In this document: positions 9,129-18,040 of the stretch, in pieces
Layout: each line of letters begins with the position of its first letter
Numbering within the stretch: the first letter of the stretch is position 1
Assembly: GCA_023395255.1 (NCBI GenBank)
Contig: JAEWZN010000010.1
Location: 186,001-250,000 of the forward strand
Direction: 5' to 3'
DNA: 64,000 bases
Source: Deferribacteres bacterium
GTDB taxonomy: Bacteria > Chrysiogenota > Deferribacteres > Deferribacterales > Geovibrionaceae
Notes under the pieces: model-generated
The model's database searches: none
Told to the model about the DNA's origin: nothing
Seen by the model: the letters and a program-made list of their open reading frames with translations, nothing else
Position numbers and translations under genes: made by a program

Positions 9129-9966
9129 GCAGAGACCCGCTTTTGTAAGATATTTATACTGCCTGGCAGGGATAGCTTTCCTTGTGTACTCCACTTATAT
9201 AGTGTTCATACTCGTTATGCACATATGGCATCACACACCCCACGGTGAAGCCCACGCGGACAGCCTCAGCAAAGAGGACAGACTGTATCAGGAAATGCTG
9301 AAAGGGGTAGATGCCCAGAACGCAGGCCTCGCGTACAAGGACATAAGCCAGATTCACAAGCTTTATGATTTCCACAAGTCAGAGGCAAAAGGCGTCACAG
9401 ACAGCCGCAACCTCTGTGTTTCCTGCCACGGGGACGTACCCCACGACAAGAAAAAGGAGATCAGGGCTTTCCTCAATATGCACGCTTACTTCATGGCATG
9501 CGAAACATGCCACGTTAAGAGCGAAACTCCCGGTGACCATAAGTATGTCTGGTATGACAAGGTTACAGGGGATGAAAAGCCCAGTATAGACCCCGGCTTC
9601 TTCCTTGAGGACACTCCGTATAAGCTCATGCCCCTTAAAAGAGGCGGCTCCGAGCCCAGAGTGTTTGACGCAGAGCCTATGAAAAAATATGTCAGCGAGT
9701 TCAAAAGCAAGGTCGGTGAAATGGTTCCCGCTGCGAAGAGCGCTTCTCTGAAAGTGATTCACAGACCCATGACAAAGCTTGAGGACTCAGTTAAATGCAA
9801 CGAGTGCCACAACCCCAACGTAAACGAAGCCTACCTTCCTCTTAGGGAGATCGGCTACACGGACAGAAGGATGGCGCAGATCGTCGGAAACGAGGTTGCA
9901 GGCATGATCGACAGGTATAAGGAATTTTACATACCGAACTTCCTGAAACCCAGCGAGGAAAACTAA
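9121..9966 (+). CDS. Membrane-anchored trihaem c-type cytochrome
   Basis: The 281 residues contain one N-terminal uncleaved helix (about 12-33) and then a periplasmic domain with three CxxCH sites: CVSCH, CETCH and CNECH. The last two are separated by ~120 residues containing no haem site. Distal His ligands are plentiful (HMHAYFM, VIHRP). It is encoded between the cytochrome b and a beta-propeller protein, and its ATG overlaps the previous stop. It is probably a third subunit of the inner-membrane quinol-oxidising module or its docking partner. The NapC/NirT family is a less likely alternative, because those have four closely spaced haems and a quinol site. Confidence 0.8.
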   Translation: MSKQRPAFVRYLYCLAGIAFLVYSTYIVFILVMHIWHHTPHGEAHADSLSKEDRLYQEMLKGVDAQNAGLAYKDISQIHKLYDFHKSEAKGVTDSRNLCVSCHGDVPHDKKKEIRAFLNMHAYFMACETCHVKSETPGDHKYVWYDKVTGDEKPSIDPGFFLEDTPYKLMPLKRGGSEPRVFDAEPMKKYVSEFKSKVGEMVPAAKSASLKVIHRPMTKLEDSVKCNECHNPNVNEAYLPLREIGYTDRRMAQIVGNEVAGMIDRYKEFYIPNFLKPSEEN

Positions 9967-10833
9967 GTGAGACTCTTACTTGCGGCAGTAATAATATTTT
10001 CGGCAATAACGCAGGGGCACGCGCTGGAGATCAGCGCGTCCCTTCTGTATAAAGTCACATCCGGAAAACAGGCAACTCCGGCTGACGTTGTAATCGAATC
10101 AGCAGATACAGCCGGAATATACGACGCCTTTAACGGAAGCTACACCATCTACAGAAACGGCAGTGCCGTTTCCTCCGTTAAAAAAGAATTTCTTAAAGGC
10201 GGCAACTGTTTTGTCAAGAACGGCAACTACTATCTTTACTGCAACAATAAAGGCAATTCTCTGGACATGCTCTCCCCTAAGTTTGAGGTTTATTCCTCAG
10301 CAAAGCTGGCAGTCTTCGACCCGACAGATGTTGCAGTCAGCGGCGGCTATGCTTATGTGGCGGATAATGACAACCACAGAATAGTCAAGATTGACCTTGC
10401 GGAGGCAAAGGAAGCTGCAAGTGCGGGAAAATACGGCAAGGAACGCCTCCAGTTCTGGTATCCCTATGCCGTTGCCTTCAATCAGGCAGGTCATCTTCTT
10501 GTTTCCGAAGTTCTCAACACAAGAATACAGAAAATCACAAAGGAACTGAAATTTTACGAATTTATCGGCGGCTGGGGTATTAACCAAGGGCAGTTTTACC
10601 GCCCCACAGGCATAGCCCTCAAGGGTGATAAGCTGCTCGTTGCCGACGGATATACGGGTCTCATACAGTATTTCGATAAAGACGGAAAATTTGCGGGCGT
10701 TCTCACTGATACAAACGGCAAAAAACTGAAATTCGGTTCCGTGACCCATATCAGGGTAACCGGAAGCACACTCGCCGTGGTGGATGCCTTTGAGAAAACA
10801 GTATTCATTTTTCAGTTAAAGGAGAAAAATTGA
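9967..10833 (+). CDS. Exported NHL-repeat beta-propeller protein
   Basis: It starts with GTG directly after the previous stop, with GAGGAAAA upstream. Residues 1-19 are a signal peptide (cleavage near GHA-LE). The 288-residue protein has NHL-type repeats: PTDVAVSGGYAYVADNDNHRIVKID, then YAVAFNQAGHLLVSEVLNTRIQKI, then PTGIALKGDKLLVADGYTGLIQYF. There is no haem motif. NHL proteins recur in multihaem cytochrome clusters of metal-reducing bacteria, where they are presumed scaffolds. Here it sits between the inner-membrane module and the giant periplasmic cytochrome, consistent with a docking role (inference). Its last codons overlap the next start. Confidence 0.82.
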   Translation: MRLLLAAVIIFSAITQGHALEISASLLYKVTSGKQATPADVVIESADTAGIYDAFNGSYTIYRNGSAVSSVKKEFLKGGNCFVKNGNYYLYCNNKGNSLDMLSPKFEVYSSAKLAVFDPTDVAVSGGYAYVADNDNHRIVKIDLAEAKEAASAGKYGKERLQFWYPYAVAFNQAGHLLVSEVLNTRIQKITKELKFYEFIGGWGINQGQFYRPTGIALKGDKLLVADGYTGLIQYFDKDGKFAGVLTDTNGKKLKFGSVTHIRVTGSTLAVVDAFEKTVFIFQLKEKN

Positions 10834-13800
10834 GAAGTCTGTTGTTTTTACTCACAGCCCTGATATTTTGCTCTTTCAGCGCAGAGGCTCAAACAGAAAA
10901 ACTGAACCCCGATTCCTCAAAGGAATGCTCCATTTGCCACTATGAATGGATGCCTGAATTTCTCTTTGACCTCAAAGGAACGCCGCTGGTCGAATTTCAG
11001 AAGGAAAAAGTGGTCGCCACCGAAAGAATGTGCTTCTCCTGCCACAACGGAACAGTGGGGGACAGCCGCATTAAGATATGGACAGGTGACGTTCACAAGC
11101 TCGATAAAATCCCCGCGCATATGTCAATCCCCGGCAATCTTCCGCTTAACAACGGCAAGATTGACTGCCGTACCTGTCACTCCGCACACTCAACAGGCGC
11201 GCCAAGGGATGAGGGTGTTGAAAAAAGCGTATTCTTAAGAATGGAAAATGCCAATTCAGAGCTTTGCAAAGCCTGTCATAAGGATATAGGCTCAGCAAAA
11301 ATGGGCATAACCCACCCCATGAGCCCTGTTAAGGAAAACAGGGATGAAATAGCTTCAAGGATACATAAGCTTGACGGCAAACTCGGCGCAAAAGGCGAAG
11401 TTATCTGCCAGAGCTGCCACACGCCGCACTCACCCAAAGAGGAGAAGCTCCTCATTAACTACAGAAACCATTCGGAACTCTGTGCAACATGCCACCTTGA
11501 CAAGGTAAGCGATGACAAGGATCACAACTACCTTAAAGGCATGCTGAACCACCCGATTAACATAAAGCAGGACAATGCCACTCAGGTAAGCAAGATCAAG
11601 GCTGAGGGCGGCTCATACGGCATAGGCAACGAAGTGATATGCCTTACGTGCCACTCCGTCCACAAAGCCAAAACAGAAACCCTGCTCCTGCGGAGCAACA
11701 CCGACAACTCGCTTTGCTTTGTCTGCCACGAAAAGCAGAAAACAGTGCTTGATTCCAAGCACGACATGAAGACAGTGAAGGGCTTTGTCACCAAGGACGG
11801 CAAAACCGCACAGCAGAAAGGCACATGTGAAAGCTGCCACGATCCCCACGGATGGTCTCTGGCTCTGCCTAACACTAATGACGATATGATCACAAAAGGA
11901 TGCATGAGCTGCCATAAGGAAAAAGGGTTCGCAAAGGAGAAGATTATTTCCTCAACAATGTTCAACCACCCGGTGGGCAAGGACATCAAGGCGGATATGA
12001 AATCCTATGAAAAACTTCCTCTTTTCGGTGAGGTAAAAAAATTCTTCACTGAAATAGGCGGCGATAAATCCAAACAGAGAATGGTAACATGCGCTACGTG
12101 CCACGATGTGCATTCCAAGGATAAAAACTTCCTCAGAGTGGAGGCTGTAAACGGCGCCCTCTGCATAGTCTGCCATGATGAAAAGAAAATGGTGGAAAAT
12201 ACTCTCCACGGCAAAGAGAAGCTGAAAAACGGCTGCCTTGACTGCCATAAAGTGCACAACAGCACCAACAAACGTCTTCTTGTCAAAAAAGAGGATGACG
12301 GCTGCACGGACTGCCACAAACCCGGCGGAAGCGCAGAGAAGAAGGTGATCGGAGCGCACTCTCACCCTGTGAATATGAAAACCAAGGGTAAGGTTGACGA
12401 GCGCTTTAAGCTCACCGATGAAACCTTCACATGCACAAGCTGCCACGACCCGCACAGACCTTCCAAAAAAGACAAAATTGACAAAGACTTCCTGCGGGGT
12501 GATTTCGGTGACTTCGATGACTTCTGCTCAGCATGCCACGAAGGCAAGAAAGAGATTGCAGGAACAGACCATGATATAAGGGAGAAGGACAAGGCGGAAG
12601 CTCCCGTATGCGCCCAGTGCCACAGTGTTCATAATGCCAAGACCGACGGCAATATTATGACCCTCGAATACGCATACAAAACCAAGGACGACTACTGCTA
12701 TGTCTGCCACAATGAAAAAGGCTCCGCGTCCAAGAAAACAGTGCATGACGGACACAAGCTCGGCAAGATAGAAGCCCATGAGAAATACGGCAAGTTCCTC
12801 ACAGAAAAGGACGGTGAGTATTACCTGTACTGCTCAGGCTGCCACACCGTTCACCAGAACGGTCCCAAAAAAGGTGAGGAAGGAACCTTCCGCGACAGCT
12901 TCCTCAACAAAGAGCTGATGAAGGACGGCAACTTCTGCCAGAGCTGCCACAGCGATAAAAAGGATTTTGCCAAGTCCAAGCACAATGTTGCCAACTTTGA
13001 AAAGCACGTATCTGAATTTGCCAAGGCAAAGGATGAAGGAAACTCCTGCGGTGCATGCCACATGGTGCACAACAGCGGATATTTCCTCTTTGACAAAGCC
13101 TTGGGAACAGATTTTGAGAAAATCTGCAAAAGCTGCCACAGTGAGGGAAAAGCGGCGGAAAAAACAAAAATTACAACAAGCCACCCGACAAATGTTAAAC
13201 TTAAAAAGGAAATTGATATTTACCTTCTTGATGGAAAAATAGTATGCTCTACATGCCACGATGTTCACGGGGCCGTTAAGGGTATGGTGAGAGACACCGG
13301 CGAAAGCAATATGTGTCTTGCCTGCCATGCGGATCAGAAACCTGTTGTGTACTCGGAGCATAACCTCGCTAAGCTGGACTACATGACCGAAAAAGTCAGA
13401 CAGACAGCGGAAACCAACGCGTGCTATGTCTGCCATATGCCTCATAATTTCCACAAGGACAACAGACTTATGTGGGCTTTTGAGCAGGGCAGAAAATCAG
13501 TATTCGCGTTTGAGATGTGCGGCGACTGCCATAAGAAGGACGGCTACGGCTACAAAAAAATCCCGGAAGTCACCGCTCATGACAGGATATTTAAAATATT
13601 CCCGTACAGGGAGCAGTACAAAGCTTTCCTGTATGATGACGGCGGCAAGGTATCTGCGGAAGGTTCTATAACCTGCCAGACATGCCACGACCCGCACGTT
13701 TGGAAAAAGGGAAGCACGGAGGCAGCCTACAATGTGGACGGAACTGATAAAGACAGTTTCCTGAAGCTTGAAGTAAAAGACAAATTCTGCAGGGTATGCC

Positions 13801-13943
13801 ACGGCGATTTGACGGAGGAACTCTTCTCCAAATATCATGACAAGGCATACAGACAGGGCAGAAATAAAAAAATAGGCGAATCCGAAGTGCTCAGGAACCT
13901 GTTCATTATACAGCAGAACCTGCAAAAACTTCAGGGTAAGTAA
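10830..13943 (+). CDS. Giant periplasmic multihaem cytochrome with 28 CxxCH motifs
   Basis: It starts with TTG at 10830, inside the end of the NHL gene, with AAAGGAGAAAAA as a strong ribosome-binding site. A signal peptide (about 1-20, ending AEA) is followed by 28 CxxCH haem-binding motifs over 1037 residues, all with two-residue spacing. Most occur in pairs: one CxxCH followed by x(V/P/A)H, then ~20-35 residues later LCxxCH, the pattern of the paired-CXXCH family (PF09699). The protein therefore looks built from about 13-14 repeats of a two-haem module, forming a long wire. The body is Lys/Asp-rich and soluble, with no lipobox or membrane helix after the signal. It probably spans the periplasm between the inner-membrane bc module and the outer-membrane conduit; export to the cell surface is possible. 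Confidence 0.88.
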   Translation: MRSLLFLLTALIFCSFSAEAQTEKLNPDSSKECSICHYEWMPEFLFDLKGTPLVEFQKEKVVATERMCFSCHNGTVGDSRIKIWTGDVHKLDKIPAHMSIPGNLPLNNGKIDCRTCHSAHSTGAPRDEGVEKSVFLRMENANSELCKACHKDIGSAKMGITHPMSPVKENRDEIASRIHKLDGKLGAKGEVICQSCHTPHSPKEEKLLINYRNHSELCATCHLDKVSDDKDHNYLKGMLNHPINIKQDNATQVSKIKAEGGSYGIGNEVICLTCHSVHKAKTETLLLRSNTDNSLCFVCHEKQKTVLDSKHDMKTVKGFVTKDGKTAQQKGTCESCHDPHGWSLALPNTNDDMITKGCMSCHKEKGFAKEKIISSTMFNHPVGKDIKADMKSYEKLPLFGEVKKFFTEIGGDKSKQRMVTCATCHDVHSKDKNFLRVEAVNGALCIVCHDEKKMVENTLHGKEKLKNGCLDCHKVHNSTNKRLLVKKEDDGCTDCHKPGGSAEKKVIGAHSHPVNMKTKGKVDERFKLTDETFTCTSCHDPHRPSKKDKIDKDFLRGDFGDFDDFCSACHEGKKEIAGTDHDIREKDKAEAPVCAQCHSVHNAKTDGNIMTLEYAYKTKDDYCYVCHNEKGSASKKTVHDGHKLGKIEAHEKYGKFLTEKDGEYYLYCSGCHTVHQNGPKKGEEGTFRDSFLNKELMKDGNFCQSCHSDKKDFAKSKHNVANFEKHVSEFAKAKDEGNSCGACHMVHNSGYFLFDKALGTDFEKICKSCHSEGKAAEKTKITTSHPTNVKLKKEIDIYLLDGKIVCSTCHDVHGAVKGMVRDTGESNMCLACHADQKPVVYSEHNLAKLDYMTEKVRQTAETNACYVCHMPHNFHKDNRLMWAFEQGRKSVFAFEMCGDCHKKDGYGYKKIPEVTAHDRIFKIFPYREQYKAFLYDDGGKVSAEGSITCQTCHDPHVWKKGSTEAAYNVDGTDKDSFLKLEVKDKFCRVCHGDLTEELFSKYHDKAYRQGRNKKIGESEVLRNLFIIQQNLQKLQGK

Positions 13944-14879
13944 ATGCTTTCATTTTCAGTTATGAGAAACACTTTTTTTGCTGTGGCGCTCTCAGCGGCT
14001 GTTTTTTCAGTTGCCGGCGCCCATGCGGCGGATGCCGGAAGCGCGCTTCAGACCGCTTCCGCTGCGGAGCCCGTTTTTTCGGCCGTTTCGGAGATTAAAT
14101 CTCCCCATGGCGGAAAGGCGGTGCTGTTCTTTGATCATACCAAAAGATTCGATCTCAATATTCTTGCGGAATACCTCAAGGACTGTAAAGGTTTTGAAGG
14201 GGTGAAGTGCTTCTGCGCCGATGTTTCCGGTGCGGATAAAAAAACGCTCACTTCATTTTTTGAAAAGTCCGACAGCAAGGCCTGTATATACAGGGCGGCT
14301 CCCGATGCGGATGCGCCCTACATGGTTTTTGCCAGAGAGGGTAAGCCCGCCGGGATGATCGGTAAGGACGGCAGTTTTGCCTCGCTTACGCCGGTGTATC
14401 TTTCCTACCTCGCAGGCAAAACAGATGAAGCCAGACTGGCAGAAATGATTGATGCGGCGGAAAAGGCTGAAAACTATAAAAAAATCGTTCCGCGTATGAA
14501 TCTGGTGCTTATGCTTGCCAAAAAAGGCGAGCTTGATGCAGCAGTGCACGAGATGGATAAGGTTAATGCCGCCGAACTGGATGACAAGGGCAAACTACTG
14601 CTGGGGCAGACCTATCTGCGTCTGAAAGCGGCTGAGCGCGCCTATGAGGTTTTCTCCTCCTGCACGGACAGCACTGAATGTATCCTTTACAGCGGAATTG
14701 CGTCTTATCTTAAAGGCGACAGTGATAAAGCCCTGCAAATTCTGAACGGTGTCAAAGACCGTTATGAGGATAAGAACAAAGTCAATTATTACCTGAAAAA
14801 AATATATGAATCACGAGGGGACAGTGCACATGCTGAAGAGATTCGGTTGCCGGAAAATTATAATATTGGTTCTGAGTAG
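13944..14879 (+). CDS. Exported TPR protein with possible thioredoxin-like N-terminal domain
   Basis: It starts immediately after the stop of the 28-haem gene. A signal peptide (to about Ala28) is followed by a ~120-residue domain with a beta-strand such as KAVLFFDHTKRFD and paired Cys in GVKCFCADVSG, loosely like a thioredoxin fold. The C-terminal half (about 165-300) is helical with TPR-like repeats such as LLLGQTYLRLKAAERAYEVF and YSGIASYLKGDSDKALQIL. No haem motif is present. The 3' end overlaps the next gene by 50 bp. A role in assembling or holding the cytochromes is likely from context; the thioredoxin-like reading is weak. Confidence 0.7.
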   Translation: MLSFSVMRNTFFAVALSAAVFSVAGAHAADAGSALQTASAAEPVFSAVSEIKSPHGGKAVLFFDHTKRFDLNILAEYLKDCKGFEGVKCFCADVSGADKKTLTSFFEKSDSKACIYRAAPDADAPYMVFAREGKPAGMIGKDGSFASLTPVYLSYLAGKTDEARLAEMIDAAEKAENYKKIVPRMNLVLMLAKKGELDAAVHEMDKVNAAELDDKGKLLLGQTYLRLKAAERAYEVFSSCTDSTECILYSGIASYLKGDSDKALQILNGVKDRYEDKNKVNYYLKKIYESRGDSAHAEEIRLPENYNIGSE

Positions 14880-15822
14880 CTTTTTCCTGCTCACCCCGCA
14901 GGCTTTTGCTAAACTGGACATAATTTTTCCGATCACTAATAAAGTGAAGTCTGTCAGCGACATACATATCATCGGAAAGTCATCGGCCAAAGATCCGGTA
15001 ACTATTGAGATAAACGGTGTAAAAAGTGTCAAGAAGCTCATTGAGTCGAAGAATGCGAACGGCGAGAATTTTTATATGCTCATGACCATTCTCAAGCTTA
15101 ATCCGGGCGATAACACTATTGTTATTTCGCAGGGAAAGGATGTGAACACTGTGCAGATAAACAAGGTTAACTCCCCGACAACTATCAGTGACTGGACCGA
15201 AGGCTACATGAACTTCCACAGCAGTGACAGAAGAGAGATATGCCTCAACTGCCACAGATTTCAGGATCTCAATGACTGTGTAAACTGTCACCGGGACAAA
15301 TTCATGGGCACTTGGGTGCATGCCCCTGTTAAACAGGCTAAATGCTTTGAGTGTCACGAAAAGGACAACAACCTTATCCCGCAGGAGCCGTTTTCCGAAA
15401 CCTGCCTCAAATGCCATAACAATTTCAGCATACAGATGAAGCCCGCTCAGTATGTACACGGCCCCGTCGCAGCAGGATTCTGTACAATATGCCATTCGCC
15501 GCACAAATCCACGGATAAAACCCATCTCAGGAAACCCGTGAACGAACTCTGTGACGGATGCCACGCCTCAAGCGAACTCGGTTTTAACTACCATCAGAAA
15601 AGCTACATCAAGTTTCACCCTGTGGATAAAGTGTTTATGCCTAAGTTCAACAAAACCCTGGACTGTGCGGACTGCCACACACCGCACTTTTCAAATGACC
15701 CGCTCCTGCTCAGCACGGATAAAGTAAGCAAAGAGCAGCTATGTGCAAAATGCCATAGTGAAGAAAACACGGCTGAACTTCTTAAAGTTCTTACAGATAA
15801 GCACAATGCAGAAGGCAAGTGA
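14830..15822 (+). CDS. Periplasmic octahaem c-type cytochrome (OmaB-like position)
   Basis: I start it at the ATG at 14830, 8 nt after GAGGGGA; an ATG at 14806 is also in frame but precedes this site. It has a signal peptide, then a haem-free beta-rich domain (about 30-130: VSDIHIIGKSSAKDPVTIE, PGDNTIVISQG) resembling a bacterial Ig-like fold. Eight CxxCH sites follow: CLNCH, CVNCH, CFECH, CLKCH, CTICH, CDGCH, CADCH and CAKCH. There is no lipobox. It is encoded just before a lipoprotein cytochrome and a porin, the order of the periplasmic component (OmaB-type) in Geobacter porin-cytochrome operons. It is likely the inner plug of the outer-membrane conduit. Confidence 0.83.
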   Translation: MLKRFGCRKIIILVLSSFFLLTPQAFAKLDIIFPITNKVKSVSDIHIIGKSSAKDPVTIEINGVKSVKKLIESKNANGENFYMLMTILKLNPGDNTIVISQGKDVNTVQINKVNSPTTISDWTEGYMNFHSSDRREICLNCHRFQDLNDCVNCHRDKFMGTWVHAPVKQAKCFECHEKDNNLIPQEPFSETCLKCHNNFSIQMKPAQYVHGPVAAGFCTICHSPHKSTDKTHLRKPVNELCDGCHASSELGFNYHQKSYIKFHPVDKVFMPKFNKTLDCADCHTPHFSNDPLLLSTDKVSKEQLCAKCHSEENTAELLKVLTDKHNAEGK

Positions 15823-15841
15823 AGATTGACGAGGATAATAT

Positions 15842-18025
15842 ATGAAATTTATTAGACTTCTATTGATTATATTAAGTGCAGCCTATATCGGAGGATGCGG
15901 CGGAAGCGACCATATAAAACCTTCCGTTGACACAGAGACAAGAACAATCGTCACCGCCGCGGTATCGTCCGACGGAACGCTCAGCTACACAGGTACGGGG
16001 CTTTTCGAGGGCTTTTCCGTTACGGCCAGCGTTCCTGCAATGGCGGGCAGAACAGCATATATAGAAAGAACTGATTCTGCCTATGTCAAAGACGGATATA
16101 CAGCTCTTTCACCCGTGTTCTCAGTCAGGTTCACAGATGAAGCCTCTTCTTCCGCCCCCGCTGCCATATATGATGCAGTAGTCACCATACCGTACACTCT
16201 GTCCGGCACAGCTACGGATGCCAACACAGTTTTCCTTGCAATCCTGAACAACAGCGCCGTTATTCAGTCCTCAACAAAACCCGCAGCGGGTATTATACGC
16301 GCCTCCACCGACATTCCGCTCAGCTTCTTTGCGGGCTACCTGAATGCGGCTGAGGTTCCTGCGGCAAAAAAATTCATTAAACTCCTTTCCAAAAGCTACA
16401 GAGAGGCTTTTGCAGACAATGAATACTTCACAGATCCCTCCAATATACAGAACCCTGACGTAATAAGGGGAACTTCGAATGTTCAGCCCGGCGAGAAAGT
16501 CGCGATGGATATAGATGCTGCCGCATTCGGGGACGACATACTCAATGTGGTATGGACAGTGAAAAAACCTGACGGCTCATCGGTTGCTCCCCTAATTTCC
16601 GGCAGCAGCGCCATGTTCATCCCCGACACGTTCGGCAGCTACACAGTAAGCGCAACAGTGACCGGAAGCATAAAAACGGCTTCTGAAAACCTTGAAATAA
16701 AAGTCTACGGATATTCATACGATAAAAACAACAACAGATCATACTGCCTCCTCTTCTGTCATAACGGTTCCGTAACAGCACCTGAGTACAAAGACAGATA
16801 CGGCAGGGAGATAATGAGAGATCTCCAGTCTGTCTGGAGCGCAAGCGGCCACGCCGGAGCATACAACACCGCAGTAACCAACGCCAACAGTACTGAATGC
16901 GCGGTATGCCACGGAACAGGAAATTTCTTTGCTGACAGAAGCGGCAACGGAACAGACGACTACCCCGCAGTTTACGGTTTTGATGATACAATGACTGTCA
17001 ATACAGATGCCTCCACCGCCTCCGCGCATCTTAAAGGAGTCACCTGCGAGGCATGCCACGGCCCCACCGCAACCTACACAGGCGGCCTGAGCGGAACTAT
17101 CAGGTTCATGGGACACCCGGAAACAACATCTTTCGCCTCCGGTGTGTGCCTCACCTGCCATGACACAGGCAAGAGCGGCGGCCACTTCGCAGAGTTTTAC
17201 AACTCAGCAGGTAAAAGCACACATGAAAATGCCCATACGGTATCAAACTCCATCGTTGTGACAAATGAGGCCTGCTTCAAGTGCCACAGCGGAGAAGGAG
17301 CCCTCGGAATGATATTCGGCGTGGATATAACCCGCGACAAGACAGATAAAATCAGCGGAATCACCTGCAACGTCTGCCATGACCCCCACGGAGAAGGCGG
17401 ACACAACGCACAGCTTAGAGTTTCCGGCAGTCATACGCTCACCCTGTACAGCGGCAGTGTAACTGTTAACGCGGGAGACGGTAAAGTGTGCTACATGTGT
17501 CACAACACGAACGGAGCGGGAATAGGCACTGTTCCCCACAACGCTCAGGCGGAGATGTTTGAGGGCAAGGGCGGCTGGACATACGGCGAAACTCCCAACC
17601 TTACCGCGGCTCACAAAGCATTGCTTGACTGCGCTGACTGCCACATGAACAGGGATGCGGGCAAAACCCACAGCATGACCATGAGCGAAAACAGAAGCGA
17701 CAGGATAGCATACTGCAACGATTCATGCCATGCGGGAGTCACGGCTGATGCTGACGGCAGATACGACTATCTGGGCAGAACAGCGGGTGTCAGAACACTT
17801 ATGAATACGCTTAAAGAGCGTATAAACACCCTCGCCGGACGCGCTTCCGGCAGTGAAATATCCGCATCTTACAGCGTAACAGGCAACACTGCCCTTACGG
17901 ATGCCCTCAACCGCGCCGCGTATAACTACAATTTTATAATTTCGGATAAAAGCTTCGGTCTGCATAACTACCGTTACGCAACGAGACTGCTGGAGCTCTC
18001 GATAAACGACCTTACTTCATTTTAA
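15842..18025 (+). CDS. Outer-membrane lipoprotein multihaem cytochrome (OmcB-like position)
   Basis: The 727-residue lipoprotein has a lipobox at YIGGC (Cys19). The N-terminal ~300 residues contain no haem and look like two beta-sandwich domains; the second resembles an Ig/PKD fold (VVWTVKKPDG, GSYTVSATVTG). The C-terminal half has nine haem sites: seven CxxCH (CAVCH, CEACH, CLTCH, CFKCH, CNVCH, CYMCH, CADCH) and two CX3CH (CLLFCH, CNDSCH). It is followed by the porin gene after 15 bp. By position and architecture it is the surface-exposed terminal reductase of the porin-cytochrome complex. Sequence similarity to OmcB itself cannot be judged here. Confidence 0.83.
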   Translation: MKFIRLLLIILSAAYIGGCGGSDHIKPSVDTETRTIVTAAVSSDGTLSYTGTGLFEGFSVTASVPAMAGRTAYIERTDSAYVKDGYTALSPVFSVRFTDEASSSAPAAIYDAVVTIPYTLSGTATDANTVFLAILNNSAVIQSSTKPAAGIIRASTDIPLSFFAGYLNAAEVPAAKKFIKLLSKSYREAFADNEYFTDPSNIQNPDVIRGTSNVQPGEKVAMDIDAAAFGDDILNVVWTVKKPDGSSVAPLISGSSAMFIPDTFGSYTVSATVTGSIKTASENLEIKVYGYSYDKNNNRSYCLLFCHNGSVTAPEYKDRYGREIMRDLQSVWSASGHAGAYNTAVTNANSTECAVCHGTGNFFADRSGNGTDDYPAVYGFDDTMTVNTDASTASAHLKGVTCEACHGPTATYTGGLSGTIRFMGHPETTSFASGVCLTCHDTGKSGGHFAEFYNSAGKSTHENAHTVSNSIVVTNEACFKCHSGEGALGMIFGVDITRDKTDKISGITCNVCHDPHGEGGHNAQLRVSGSHTLTLYSGSVTVNAGDGKVCYMCHNTNGAGIGTVPHNAQAEMFEGKGGWTYGETPNLTAAHKALLDCADCHMNRDAGKTHSMTMSENRSDRIAYCNDSCHAGVTADADGRYDYLGRTAGVRTLMNTLKERINTLAGRASGSEISASYSVTGNTALTDALNRAAYNYNFIISDKSFGLHNYRYATRLLELSINDLTSF

Positions 18026-18040
18026 TTTCAGGAGAACAGA

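Noticed and set aside
10830..13943. Regular haem motif repeats as a CRISPR-like or DNA repeat array
   Set aside because: The periodicity is at protein level (CxxCH codons) inside one long frame; the DNA between motifs is not repeated.
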